The position numbers were made by a program, and so were the translations under genes. The notes beneath the pieces were generated by a model. The model was not told where the DNA came from. It saw nothing but the letters and a program-made list of their open reading frames with translations, and searched no databases. Below are positions 22,865 to 32,180 of a stretch of 64,000 bases of DNA, one piece after another. Position 1 is the stretch's first letter. Each line of letters starts with the position of its first letter. The DNA lies in the NCBI GenBank assembly GCA_030685015.1, contig JAUXWS010000095.1, positions 1 to 64,000 of the forward strand, in the 5' to 3' direction. The DNA is from a bacterium. GTDB lineage: Bacteria; CAIWAD01.

Positions 22865-23024
22865 GTGTAGGTGGTCCTCTTCACCGGTGGAACAGGCACG
22901 GTGGGTCGCGAGGCTCTCCTGGCGGGCCTGGGCATTCGCCGCCTGGCCCGCCAGGACGACCTGCGCCAGGCCCTGCCCGCCCTGCGCTGGGCAGCCGGCG
23001 CGCCGCCGCGGGCCGGAAAATGGC

Positions 23025-26000
23025 TCAGGCGCCGCGGCGCCGGGCGAATCGGCTGCGAAAGAGGGCGCCCAGGTAGAGGCGGGCGTCGTCCACCCAGAGG
23101 TAGACCAGCGGCACCACGATGAGCGTGAAGAAGGTGCTGGCGACAAGGCCGCCCGCCATGGCGCGGCCCATGGGCGCATAGGGCATGCCCACCAGGGAGG
23201 CGTTGCCCACGGCCATGGGGATGAGGCCGCAGACGGTCGTCAGCGCCGTCATGATGACCGGTCGATAGCGCCGGCCCACTGCCTCCAGCAGCGCCTCCTC
23301 CCGCGGCACGCCTTCCCGCCGCAGGCGGGCCACCAAATCGATGAGCACGATGGCGTTGTTCACCACCACCCCCACCAGGATGATCAGGCCGATTCCCGCC
23401 ATGATGTCGAAGGGTGTGCCGCTGAGGAGGAGGGTCCACCAGGCGCCGAAGAAGGCGAAGGGCACGCTGGCCAGGACCACCAGCGGCATGCTGAAGGACT
23501 CGAAGAGCATGCCCATGAGCAAGAAGACGAAGGCGAGGGCCAGCAGCAGGGCGAAGTTCTGCTGCTCCTCCTGTTCCTGGAAGCGGTCGAAGCCGCGGCC
23601 CAGGCCCCAGCTGTAGCCGGGCGGCAGGGCCAGGTCGGCCAGGGCGGAGCGCAGCCGGCCCTGGAAGGCATCGTCCCGGCCGCCCCTGTCGTAAACCTTG
23701 ACGCGCATGAAGGTCTGGCCCTGGCTGCGCTTGACGTTGCCCATGCTGCGCCCGTGCCGCACGGTGGCCACCTGGCCCAGGGGGATCTTCCCCGTGGCGC
23801 CCGTCTGTTCCAGCTCCAGGATCTTGTGCAGCTGGTCGCGGTCCGTCTGGGCCAGGCGCAGTTGGATGGGCACGTCGCGGTCGGCCCGTTGCATCCAGCC
23901 GATCAGGTTTCCCGCCAGCGCCGTGCGCACGGTGCCGGCCACCTGGGAGGCGCTCAAGCCGTGGCGGGAGAGCTGGTCGCGGTCCAGGACCAGCACCAAC
24001 TCCTCCTGGCCGCGCTCCGCGTCCAGCTCCGCGTCGATCACGCCCTCGACGAAGAGGAGGCGGCGCCGCACCTCCTCGGCCAGCTCCTTGAGGCGGTCCG
24101 TATCCGGTCCTCGCACGACGATGGTGGTGCCGGTCTCTTCGCTGAAGTCCCGCCAGCCCATGCGCAGTTCCACCCCCGGCACCTTGGGCAGCCGCTGGCG
24201 CAGGTCCTCCACCGCCTCGTCGCGGGTCAGCCAGTCCCGCCCGCCCAGGCCCAGGCGTCGCCCCAGCTCGTGGAGGGCGTGGGCGTACCAGCTCTGCCGG
24301 GCGTCCGTCTCCACCCAGACGTGGACCTGGCCCCAGGCCCGCGAGAAGCCGCTCGTCACGGTGCGGATGCGGTAGCGCTCCTCCTGGGCGTAGACGATCT
24401 CCTCCAGTCGGCGCACGAGGCTGTCCGCGTCGGTCAGCGTGTAGCTGGCCGGCATGTCGAGGATGACGCGGAAGTCGCCCACGTTGCCCTCGCCCTCCCC
24501 CTTCTTCTCCACCCGCTGCATGGGAATGGCGGTGGAGAAGAGGACGAGGAGGGCGACCAGGGTGGCGTCCCGCCGGTGGCGCAGGCAGAAGGCGAGCAGA
24601 GTGCGGGCATGCCGTCGCCCCATCAGGACCAGGCGAGGCTCCCGGTTGCTGATCTCCAGCGGCAGGCGGGCCGCCAGCTGCGGAATGAAGAGCAGGGCGA
24701 CGAGCAGGGAGGCGACGAGGGCCGCCACCACGGGCATGCCGATGCGGGTCAGGAAGAAGGAGAGGGTGTTGTCGCCGCTCATCAACATGAGGGGCAGGAA
24801 GACGACGATGGTGGTGGAGGTGGCCACGATGACGGCCAGGCTGACCTCGGCCGTGCCGCGCACCACCGCCTCCCGCCTGGACAAGGGGTCGGCCCCCTTG
24901 GCTCCCTGCGCCGTGATGGCGATGCTCTCCATCACGACAATGGCGTTGTCCACCACCAGCCCGACGGAGATCATCATGCCCATCATCGTGATCACGTTGA
25001 GCGACCAACCCGCGAAGTAGATCACCGTCATGGTGATGAGCATGCAGAAGGGGATGGCCGCCGTGATGAGCAGGGTGGCGGACCAGCGGCGCAGGAAGAA
25101 GAAGAGCACACCCAGGGCGAAGAGGCCGCCCCACAGCGCGCTCTCCTTCAGGTTGTCGATGGATTCCCGGACGACGCGCCCCTGGCTGAACAACGTGCTG
25201 ATGCGCAGCTCGCTCAGGGCGGGGTCGGCGGTGGCCCGGGCCAGCACCTCGTCCACCTGGCGGCAGAGCTGCTCCGTGTTGGCGGTGGACTCCCGGGAGA
25301 CGCCCAGCATGAGCGCGCCCTTGCGGTCCACCCGTTGGACCCAGTCCGTGACCGGCACGTCCAGGTGGACGCGGGCCAGGTCGTCCAGGCGCAGGACCTG
25401 GCCGGCGCTGCGCACGGGCAGGGCGGCGATCTCCTCCAGATTCCGCCAGCGGGCGTCGGTGCGCAGGGCCAGACGCCGGTTCCCTTCAGAGACGGGACCC
25501 AGGGAGAGGGAGACGTTGTCCCGGGAGAGCGCTTGCATGAGGGTCCAGGCGTTCACGCCGTGGCGTCCCAGCGCCTCCAGGTCGAGGTCGATCAGCACCT
25601 CCTTCACGCCCCGGCCCCATAAATCGACCTTGGCCACGCCGTCCAGCCGTTCCAGCGGCTTCTGCAGCTTCTCCTCGACCAGGGCCCGCGCCTCCGACGG
25701 ATCCAGCAGGGTGCTGATCCCCAGCCAGTAGACCTCCTCGTCGTCCATGCCCATGCGGCGCAGGACGACGCGCTCGATCTCCACCGACGATTCAGCCAGG
25801 CTTCGATCGATGCAGTCGCGCACCTGGCTCCAGGCCTGGTTCATGTCCGTGCCGTCGCGAAACTGCATCCACATCCAGCAGCCGTGGGCCTGGCTGTTGC
25901 TCTCCAGGTGCTTCAGGCCATGGACGGTGCGCAGGTTCTCCTCGAAGGGCCGGGCGATCAGCTCCTCGATCTCCTCGGGCGTGGAGTCCGGGTAGGGAAC

Positions 26001-26162
26001 CCAGAAGCCCATGTAGGGCGACGAGAAGCCCTGGGGCATCATCTCGTAGGAGATGCGCTGCAGGGCGATGCCGCCCAGGGTCGCCAGCGCCGTGAAGAGC
26101 ATGAGCACCGTGACGGGACGGCGCAGCGAGAGCTGCGGCAGCCAGCGGTGGAGATCCATCAC
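23025..26162 (-). CDS. RND efflux pump subunit (second of two)
   Basis: A 1045-residue inner-membrane proton-driven exporter of the AcrB/HAE family, at the family's usual length. TM1 follows the N-terminal RPVTVLMLFTALATLGGIAL; TM4 carries MISVGLVVDNAIVVMESIAI with the proton-relay Asp (the second relay Asp is Asn); TM10-TM12 include GIGLIILVGVVVNNAIVLID. Two large periplasmic loops are present. The start GTG 26162 overlaps the preceding RND gene's stop (GTGA), with ATG 26159 as alternative. Two different RND subunits in one operon suggest a heteromeric pump as in MdtBC. No outer-membrane channel gene is nearby. Confidence 0.9.
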   Translation of the reverse strand: MMDLHRWLPQLSLRRPVTVLMLFTALATLGGIALQRISYEMMPQGFSSPYMGFWVPYPDSTPEEIEELIARPFEENLRTVHGLKHLESNSQAHGCWMWMQFRDGTDMNQAWSQVRDCIDRSLAESSVEIERVVLRRMGMDDEEVYWLGISTLLDPSEARALVEEKLQKPLERLDGVAKVDLWGRGVKEVLIDLDLEALGRHGVNAWTLMQALSRDNVSLSLGPVSEGNRRLALRTDARWRNLEEIAALPVRSAGQVLRLDDLARVHLDVPVTDWVQRVDRKGALMLGVSRESTANTEQLCRQVDEVLARATADPALSELRISTLFSQGRVVRESIDNLKESALWGGLFALGVLFFFLRRWSATLLITAAIPFCMLITMTVIYFAGWSLNVITMMGMMISVGLVVDNAIVVMESIAITAQGAKGADPLSRREAVVRGTAEVSLAVIVATSTTIVVFLPLMLMSGDNTLSFFLTRIGMPVVAALVASLLVALLFIPQLAARLPLEISNREPRLVLMGRRHARTLLAFCLRHRRDATLVALLVLFSTAIPMQRVEKKGEGEGNVGDFRVILDMPASYTLTDADSLVRRLEEIVYAQEERYRIRTVTSGFSRAWGQVHVWVETDARQSWYAHALHELGRRLGLGGRDWLTRDEAVEDLRQRLPKVPGVELRMGWRDFSEETGTTIVVRGPDTDRLKELAEEVRRRLLFVEGVIDAELDAERGQEELVLVLDRDQLSRHGLSASQVAGTVRTALAGNLIGWMQRADRDVPIQLRLAQTDRDQLHKILELEQTGATGKIPLGQVATVRHGRSMGNVKRSQGQTFMRVKVYDRGGRDDAFQGRLRSALADLALPPGYSWGLGRGFDRFQEQEEQQNFALLLALAFVFLLMGMLFESFSMPLVVLASVPFAFFGAWWTLLLSGTPFDIMAGIGLIILVGVVVNNAIVLIDLVARLRREGVPREEALLEAVGRRYRPVIMTALTTVCGLIPMAVGNASLVGMPYAPMGRAMAGGLVASTFFTLIVVPLVYLWVDDARLYLGALFRSRFARRRGA

Positions 26163-29100
26163 GCCCCTCCGCCCGGCCCGCGCAGGACTGGCCGCAACCG
26201 GTCGAGGAGGCGCTCGACTCCCTCGTAGAGCACGGGGATGATGAAGAGGGTGAGCAGGGTGCTGGTGGAGAGGCCGACGATGACGGTGAGGGCCATGGGG
26301 CGGCGCAGTTCGGCGCCGTCGCCCAGCCCCAGGGCCAGGGGCAGCAGCCCCAGCACCGTGGTGAGCGTGGTCATGAGGATGGGCCGCAAGCGCTGGGCGC
26401 CCGCCTTGACCACGGCCTCGCGCCGCTCGAAGCCCTCGCGCCGGAAGAGCTTGATCGTGTCCACCAGCAGGATGGCGTTGTTGACGACGATCCCCACCAG
26501 GAGGATGGCGCCTAGGAAAACCAGGATGGAGACGGGCACCTGCAGCAGGGCCAGGACGGGCACCACGCCCAGGAAGGCGAGCGGCACGGCCGCCAGGATG
26601 ACGAGGGGGTGGACGAGGCTCTCGAACTGGCTGGCCATCACCACGAACACCAGGAAGATGGCGAGGGCGAGGGCCAGGTAGAGGCTGTCCAGGCTGCGTT
26701 TCATCTCGGCGCTCTGGCCCGTGACCTCCCAGCGCTGACCCTCCGGCCAGGGCAGCCTGTCCAGCCTGGCGCGGATCAAGGGCAGGGCCCGGCCAAGGTC
26801 CAGCCCGCCCAGATTGGCGCGCAGCAGGGCCGTCCGCTCCTGCTCCAGGCGGCGGATCTCGCTGGGACCCTCGTTCAGGCCGACCTCGGCCACCGCCCCC
26901 AGCGGCACCGGCACGGGTCCGCCCGGATTGACCACCAGGGCGCGGATGTCCTCCAGCCCCAGCAGGTCCTCCGGCCGCAGCCGCACGCGGATGTCGATGC
27001 GCTGCTCCACGTCGCGGAACTCCGTCTCGACGCCGCCCAGCACCTTCTGACGCAGCAGGCGGGCCACCTCCTGCAGGTCGAGTCCCAGCCGGGCCAGCTC
27101 CTCGCGCCGGAAGCGCACATGGATCTCGGGATTGCCGCCGCCCGAGCTGGTGTGCAGATCGGTCAGGCCGGGCAGGTCGGCCAGGGCCTCCGCGGCGCGG
27201 CGGGCGCTCTCGCGCAGGTCGGCCAGGTCGTGCCCCATGATCTGCACCTCGATGGGCGTCTTGTAGCTGAAGAGGACGGGATGGCCGACCCGGCTCTTGA
27301 CGTCGGGCAGATCGGCCAGCCGCGGCCGCAGGCGGGCCAGCACCGCCTCCTCCACCCGCCGCGGATCCCGGCTCTCCTTCAGGCGGACCGTCAGGCGGGC
27401 GACATGATCGCCCCCCTCCGTGTCGATGCCGCCCTGGGTGTCCGCCCCCGCCACCAGGGCGACCCCGGCCACCTCCGGCTGGGCGCCAAGGAAGGCCTCG
27501 ATGCCGGCCAGCTGCGCGGCCGTCCGCTCCAGGGGCGTTCCCACGGGCAGCTCCGCCTCCACGTAGAACTCACCCTGATGCAATTGCGGGATCAGCTCCT
27601 GCCCCAGGCGCGGCGCCAGCAGGGCGGCGCAGAGCAGGAGGAGGAGGACGATGGCGAGAGGGCGACCCGGCCGCTCCAGGGCATGGCGCAGCAATCTAGA
27701 GTAGCGCTCGCCCAGGTTGCGCCGTCCCCCCACTTTTCCCAACAGGCCCCCCAGGCGATCCAACAGCCGCCCCAGCCGCCGGGCCAGCCAGGCCGCTCCG
27801 ACGACCAGGATCCAGATCAGGAGGAGCAGCAGGCGGCGCGACAGCTCGAGGACCAGCGTCACCGGCAGGCGCAGCAGCAGCAGCAGCCAGGCCCCCAGCC
27901 AGCCGGGCAGGCGCCGCCAGGGCCGGACCGGCTCCCGCCTGCGCCACGCGGCCAGGGCGCGCGCCGAGTCGCGCAGCTGCCCCAGACTCTCCAAGCGGTG
28001 GATGAGCAGGCGGCGCAGCCCGGTATCCATCCGGTCGGTGGCCGGGTCCGCCCCGGCGCCTGGCTCCACCGTCGCGTCGCGGGCCCCCAGGGCGGCCAGC
28101 ATGGGAATGAAGGTGAGGGCGAAGATGAGGGAGGCGGCCAGGGCGAAGACCACGACCAGGGCCAGATCCCCGAAGACCTGGCCGGCCACGCCCTCGACGA
28201 AAACCATGGGAAAGAAGACGGCCATGGTCGTGAGGGTGGAGGCGATCACCGCCTGGGCCACCTCGCCCGTGCCGCGGATGGCGGCCTGTCGGCGGTTGTC
28301 CCCTTCGGAGCGGCACCGGTGGATGGACTCCAGCACGACGATGGAGTTGTCCACCAGCATGCCGATGCCCAGGGCCAGCCCGCCCAGGCTCATCACGTTG
28401 AGGCTGAGGCCGCTCAGCTGCATGGGTCCGAAGGCCGAGATGATGGAGAGGGGGATGGTCAGGGCGATGATGGCGGTGGGAGCCACGCCTTGCAGGAAGA
28501 GAAAAAGGACCAGCACGGCGAGGAGGCCTCCCAGGATGGCGCTGCCGCGCAACTGGCGCAAGCTCCCCTCGATGAAGATGCTCTGGTCGGCCAGCAGCGC
28601 GGTGCTGACGCCCAAACCCGCCAGCTGATCCGCCAGGGATGTGGGCAGGGAAGGGCCCGGGCCGTGCCCTTGCGGCCGGGTGGCGGCGGTCTGGCCGCTG
28701 CTGTCGGCCTCTCCCGTGGCGGGCGGCTGGCCGGTTGGCCCGAAGAGCCTGGTGCGCAGGCGTTTGGCCACCTGCACGATGTTGGCATCCGCCTCCTTGT
28801 GGATCTCGATCTCCACGGCGGGCAGGCCGTTGACCCGGGTGAGGGTCACCGCATCCCGCCCGGCGCGCTGGATGCGCGCCAGGTCGCCCAGGGCGATGAA
28901 GGTCCCGTCGGCGGTGCGCAGGCGGGTGGCGGCGATCTCCTCGAGGCTGGCGAACTCCGAGAGGACGCGCACCACGTACTCGGAGCGGCCCTCCTTCAGG
29001 TTGCCGCCCGCCAGGTTGATGTTCTCCGCCGCGAGCTGGCGGCTGATCGAGCGGATGTCCAGGCCGCGCAGGGCCAGGTCCGACTCGTCCAGCTCGACGC

Positions 29101-29701
29101 GGATCTCCTCCTGCAGGCCGCCCTTCACCTTCACCGCGGCCACGCCGGACAGCTTCTCCAGCTCCAGTTTGACGCGGTCCTCGGCCAGCCGGCGCAAGCG
29201 ACGCAGGGAGGCCTCGTCGCCGGCCTCGCTGCGCCAGGCCAGTCCGATGCGCAGAACCGGGTCCAGCGCCGGATCGTAGCGCAGGATGAGCGGCCGCTGC
29301 GCCCCCTCGGGCAGTCGCACCATTTCCAGCTTCTCGCGCAGGTCCTGGATGGCCAGATCCATGTCGCTGTCCCAGCCGAACTCCACCACCACATCGGACT
29401 GGCCGGCCCGCGACAGGCTGGCGATGGAGACCTTGCCGGCGACAATGCCCATCGCCTGCTCGATGGGCCGCGTCACGAACTGCTCGACCTCCTCGGGGGC
29501 GGCGCCCTCCACCACCGTGCGCAGCGTGATGCTGGGATAGCTGATGTCCGGCATGAGGGTGAGCGGCAGTCGCCGGCTGGAGATGAGGCCGAAGACCATC
29601 ACGGCCAGCACCATCATCGTGACGGCGACCGGCCGCTCCGTGATGAAGGCGACTAGGCCGTGTCGCCGGACCGGATCCGGCAAGGCGGAGGGATGGGTCA
29701 T
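26159..29701 (-). CDS. RND efflux pump subunit (first of two), enlarged
   Basis: A 1180-residue RND exporter, well above the usual 1020-1050. It has the N-terminal RPVAVTMMVLAVMVFGLIS helix, the TM4 motif GGLALGIGMLVDNSIVVLES and a C-terminal LVGIVVNNAILLVDTIKLF segment. Two insertions explain the length: a Gly/Pro/Gln-rich stretch before TM2, and a segment of about 150 residues between TM6 and TM7 with two extra hydrophobic stretches (GAWLLLLLRLPVTLVLEL and LLLLLIWILVVGAAWL). A GAGGA site precedes ATG 29701. It lies 21 bp after the adaptor gene. Confidence 0.9.
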   Translation of the reverse strand: MTHPSALPDPVRRHGLVAFITERPVAVTMMVLAVMVFGLISSRRLPLTLMPDISYPSITLRTVVEGAAPEEVEQFVTRPIEQAMGIVAGKVSIASLSRAGQSDVVVEFGWDSDMDLAIQDLREKLEMVRLPEGAQRPLILRYDPALDPVLRIGLAWRSEAGDEASLRRLRRLAEDRVKLELEKLSGVAAVKVKGGLQEEIRVELDESDLALRGLDIRSISRQLAAENINLAGGNLKEGRSEYVVRVLSEFASLEEIAATRLRTADGTFIALGDLARIQRAGRDAVTLTRVNGLPAVEIEIHKEADANIVQVAKRLRTRLFGPTGQPPATGEADSSGQTAATRPQGHGPGPSLPTSLADQLAGLGVSTALLADQSIFIEGSLRQLRGSAILGGLLAVLVLFLFLQGVAPTAIIALTIPLSIISAFGPMQLSGLSLNVMSLGGLALGIGMLVDNSIVVLESIHRCRSEGDNRRQAAIRGTGEVAQAVIASTLTTMAVFFPMVFVEGVAGQVFGDLALVVVFALAASLIFALTFIPMLAALGARDATVEPGAGADPATDRMDTGLRRLLIHRLESLGQLRDSARALAAWRRREPVRPWRRLPGWLGAWLLLLLRLPVTLVLELSRRLLLLLIWILVVGAAWLARRLGRLLDRLGGLLGKVGGRRNLGERYSRLLRHALERPGRPLAIVLLLLLCAALLAPRLGQELIPQLHQGEFYVEAELPVGTPLERTAAQLAGIEAFLGAQPEVAGVALVAGADTQGGIDTEGGDHVARLTVRLKESRDPRRVEEAVLARLRPRLADLPDVKSRVGHPVLFSYKTPIEVQIMGHDLADLRESARRAAEALADLPGLTDLHTSSGGGNPEIHVRFRREELARLGLDLQEVARLLRQKVLGGVETEFRDVEQRIDIRVRLRPEDLLGLEDIRALVVNPGGPVPVPLGAVAEVGLNEGPSEIRRLEQERTALLRANLGGLDLGRALPLIRARLDRLPWPEGQRWEVTGQSAEMKRSLDSLYLALALAIFLVFVVMASQFESLVHPLVILAAVPLAFLGVVPVLALLQVPVSILVFLGAILLVGIVVNNAILLVDTIKLFRREGFERREAVVKAGAQRLRPILMTTLTTVLGLLPLALGLGDGAELRRPMALTVIVGLSTSTLLTLFIIPVLYEGVERLLDRLRPVLRGPGGGA

Positions 29702-29722
29702 GCGGGAGTCCTCGGCAGCGGG

Positions 29723-30880
29723 CTATTTCTTGGTGCCTGACGCGGCATCGGCGCCGTCCGCGGTCTCGACGGGGGGTGCCACCTCACGACCGTCCGCCTT
29801 GATGATGCGGATGGGGCTGCCCGTCTTGAGGGCGCTCTGCCCCACCGTCACCAGCCGCTCGCCGGGCGCGATGCCGGACAGCGCCTCCAGGCGCTCCTCG
29901 TCCTCGTAGCCCCGCACCAGGGTGCGGCGCTCGACCGTGCTGTCCTGCGCCACCCACACGTAGGTCAGATCCCGATCATAGACCAGGGCCCGCTTGGAGA
30001 CCAGCACCGCCTCGTCCTTGGTGTCGGTGATGACCAGGAAGCGGGCGTACATGCCGGCCCGCAGGCGGCGGGAAGGATCCTCGATCCCAACCGTGACGCG
30101 CACGGTGCCGCTGGCGGGATCCACCACCGGGCTGATCCGCTTGATCCAGCCCACCACCGGCTCCGCCGCGGCCGCCACATCCAGGCGGACGGTCTGCCGC
30201 AGGCGCAGGCGGGTCAACTCGCGCTCCGGCACATCCAGCACCGCGATGAGGCGGCTGTCATCCACCAGGGTGAACAGCTGCGTGCCCGTGGCGACGAAAT
30301 CCCCCTCCTGGACCAGGCGCCGGCCCACCACCCCCGAGATGGGAGCCGCCACCCGGCTGCGCGCCACGGTGAGACTAGCGCTTTCCCAGGACAGGCGTGC
30401 CCGACGGGCAGCAAAATCGGCATCGGCGAGGTCCTGGTCAGAGACAAGGCGGGAAGAGGCCAACTGGCGGATGCGGGCCAGGTCGGCCTCTGCTTTTTCC
30501 ATCTCCAGGCGCATGCGGCGCTCATTCAACAGGATCTCCGCATCCTCCAGGACGAGGAGCGTGTCGCCGCTTCGTACCCGGGCGCCCTCCTCCACCAGAA
30601 CGCGGCCCACGTGACCGGATACCAGGGGGAAGACCTTGATCTCCGCCTCCGAGCTCAGCATGCCGTTCAGTTGAAGCCGGGCGGTGATGGCGCCGGTGCC
30701 CACTGTCTCCACCTCCACCGGCACGGGCGTCGTGCTGGAGCTGTCCGCGGCACCCGGGCGCCCGGGTCGGCCGGCCTGCACCTGGCATCCCAGGTGCCCG
30801 GCCAGGGCCAGGATCATCAACCAGTGCACACCCGGCCGGCCGGAAGACCGGTGCCGGCACGTCGTCCTGTCCATCGCCAT
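29723..30880 (-). CDS. RND pump periplasmic adaptor (membrane fusion protein)
   Basis: A 385-residue adaptor that links the RND pump to an outer-membrane channel. After an N-terminal export signal (LMILALAGHLGC, a weak lipobox) it shows the lipoyl-like half motif GHVGRVLVEEGARVRSGDTL, a short alpha-hairpin (LNERRMRLEMEKAEADLARI), the second half motif VAAPISGVVGRRLVQEGDFV, the beta-barrel and a C-terminal membrane-proximal domain. It is the first gene of the operon with the two RND genes. Substrate not predictable; no regulator adjoins it apart from an HTH remnant upstream. Confidence 0.9.
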   Translation of the reverse strand: MAMDRTTCRHRSSGRPGVHWLMILALAGHLGCQVQAGRPGRPGAADSSSTTPVPVEVETVGTGAITARLQLNGMLSSEAEIKVFPLVSGHVGRVLVEEGARVRSGDTLLVLEDAEILLNERRMRLEMEKAEADLARIRQLASSRLVSDQDLADADFAARRARLSWESASLTVARSRVAAPISGVVGRRLVQEGDFVATGTQLFTLVDDSRLIAVLDVPERELTRLRLRQTVRLDVAAAAEPVVGWIKRISPVVDPASGTVRVTVGIEDPSRRLRAGMYARFLVITDTKDEAVLVSKRALVYDRDLTYVWVAQDSTVERRTLVRGYEDEERLEALSGIAPGERLVTVGQSALKTGSPIRIIKADGREVAPPVETADGADAASGTKK

Positions 30881-31021
30881 TCCCCCTCAAAGCTATGCCG
30901 CTGGTGGCCGCACCCGTCCGCCGACGCCGCGAAAGTGCCATAAACCAGAGAGGAAGAGAAAGGTTTCTCCCGACTCCCCACGAATCATGTCAGGTTGGCT
31001 TGCCGTGGAGTGTGGTGGGGC

Positions 31022-31110
31022 TTACATGATCTGGACTTCCTGTCGAATCCAGGCGGAAATCTTGTGCCGGGTCATGCCCATGAACTGGCCTGCTTCTTGC
31101 CAAGAGATGC
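31022..31110 (-). pseudogene. Remnant of an excisionase/MerR-type HTH domain
   Basis: The 370 bp between the adaptor gene and the glycosyltransferase gene contain no intact gene. One minus-strand frame encodes SWQEAGQFMGMTRHKISAWI followed by RQEVQIM and a stop at 31022-31024. This matches the pattern of the HTH_17 domain (EAA-x4-V-S-x2-T-V-x2-W-I). In frame, a stop codon lies just upstream and no start codon precedes the domain, so it looks like a broken gene end. The remaining bases of the gap show nothing convincing. Confidence 0.35.
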
Positions 31111-31250
31111 ATGGAGTTCAGGTTGGCGGGATGTCGCGCGGTTCCCCGGCGCAGCCCCTTCGGCGTCCTGGCGCCGCCGCCTCCCGCTTTGGCCCCAGGC
31201 CACCCGGCGCCCCCGGATCCTCCATCGGGGGCGCCTGCGTTGGAGGCCGC

Positions 31251-32180
31251 TCAGCCGAGGCGCTCGCGCACCTGGTAATCGGGTTCCTTCTGTCCCCGGG
31301 AGATCATTTCCCCCACCAGCCCCAGCGACACCAACTGCAGCCCCAGGATCATCAGGAGGATGCCCAGGAAGAGAAGGGGCCGGTTGGACAGGGCGCGACC
31401 CTCGAAGAGCTTCTGCCAACTCAGCCAGAGGTTGATCAGGGCGCCGGCCGCTCCAAAGAGCAGGCCGGGGGCGCCGAAGAAGTGCAGGGGCTTCTTGAAG
31501 TAGCGGGTGGTGACAACCACCGTCATCAGGTCCAGCAGGCCGCTGACCAGGCGACGGGCCCCGTACTTGCTGCGGCCGAAGGGACGGGCGTGGTGCTCGA
31601 CCGCCATCTCGGTGACGCGGAATCCCTTGAGATGGGCGATGGCGGGCAGGAAGCGGTGCAGCTCGCCGTAGACGTGCAGGGCCTCCGTCACCTCGCGCCG
31701 ATAGCCCTTGAAGCCGCAGTTGAAGTCATGCAGACGCAGCCCGGCGACCCGGCTCGTCACGGCATTGAACAGCTTGCTGGGAAGGGTCTTGCTCCACGGA
31801 TCGCGCCGCACGCGCTTCCAGCCGGACACCAGGTCCCAGCCCTGGCCCAGGGTCTCGACGAATCGCGGGATCTCGCGTGGATCGTCCTGCAGGTCGGCGT
31901 CCATCGTGATGATGATGTTGCCCCGGGCGGCGCGGAAGCCGGCATCGAGGGCGTCGGCCTTGCCGAAGTTGCGCCGGAAGGAGATGATGCGAATGCGCGG
32001 ATCCCGGCTGCGCAGCCGCTTGAGCACGTCGAGCGAGCCGTCCGTCGAGCCGTCGTCCACGGCGATGATCTCGCAGGGCAGGCCCAGGGGGGCGCAGGCC
32101 TGCAGGATGCCCGTGCAGAGCTGCTCGAGGGACTCGCACTCGTTGAACAGCGGCACCACGACGCTGATCTGCGCCACCAT
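31251..32180 (-). CDS. Family 2 glycosyltransferase, DPM1/ArnC-like
   Basis: A 309-residue polyprenyl-phosphate-type sugar transferase. The N-terminal GT-A domain starts ISVVVPLFNECESLEQL and has VDDGSTDGSLDVLKRL and the DAD/QDD motif TMDADLQDDP. The middle has HDFNCGFKGYRREV. The C-terminus carries two membrane segments (HFFGAPGLLFGAAGALINLW and LLFLGILLMILGLQLVSLG). Such enzymes load a sugar from a nucleotide donor onto a lipid carrier for envelope glycan synthesis. ATG 32180 overlaps the stop of the lipoprotein gene (TGATG), so it is translationally coupled. Confidence 0.85.
   Translation of the reverse strand: MVAQISVVVPLFNECESLEQLCTGILQACAPLGLPCEIIAVDDGSTDGSLDVLKRLRSRDPRIRIISFRRNFGKADALDAGFRAARGNIIITMDADLQDDPREIPRFVETLGQGWDLVSGWKRVRRDPWSKTLPSKLFNAVTSRVAGLRLHDFNCGFKGYRREVTEALHVYGELHRFLPAIAHLKGFRVTEMAVEHHARPFGRSKYGARRLVSGLLDLMTVVVTTRYFKKPLHFFGAPGLLFGAAGALINLWLSWQKLFEGRALSNRPLLFLGILLMILGLQLVSLGLVGEMISRGQKEPDYQVRERLG

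Noticed and set aside
22871-23122. Plus-strand frame with a Rossmann-like stretch (TGGTGTVGREALLAG)
   Set aside because: It looks like the start of an epimerase but ends after about 80 residues, overlaps the RND gene's 3' end and has no later family motifs. Chance or a remnant is more likely.
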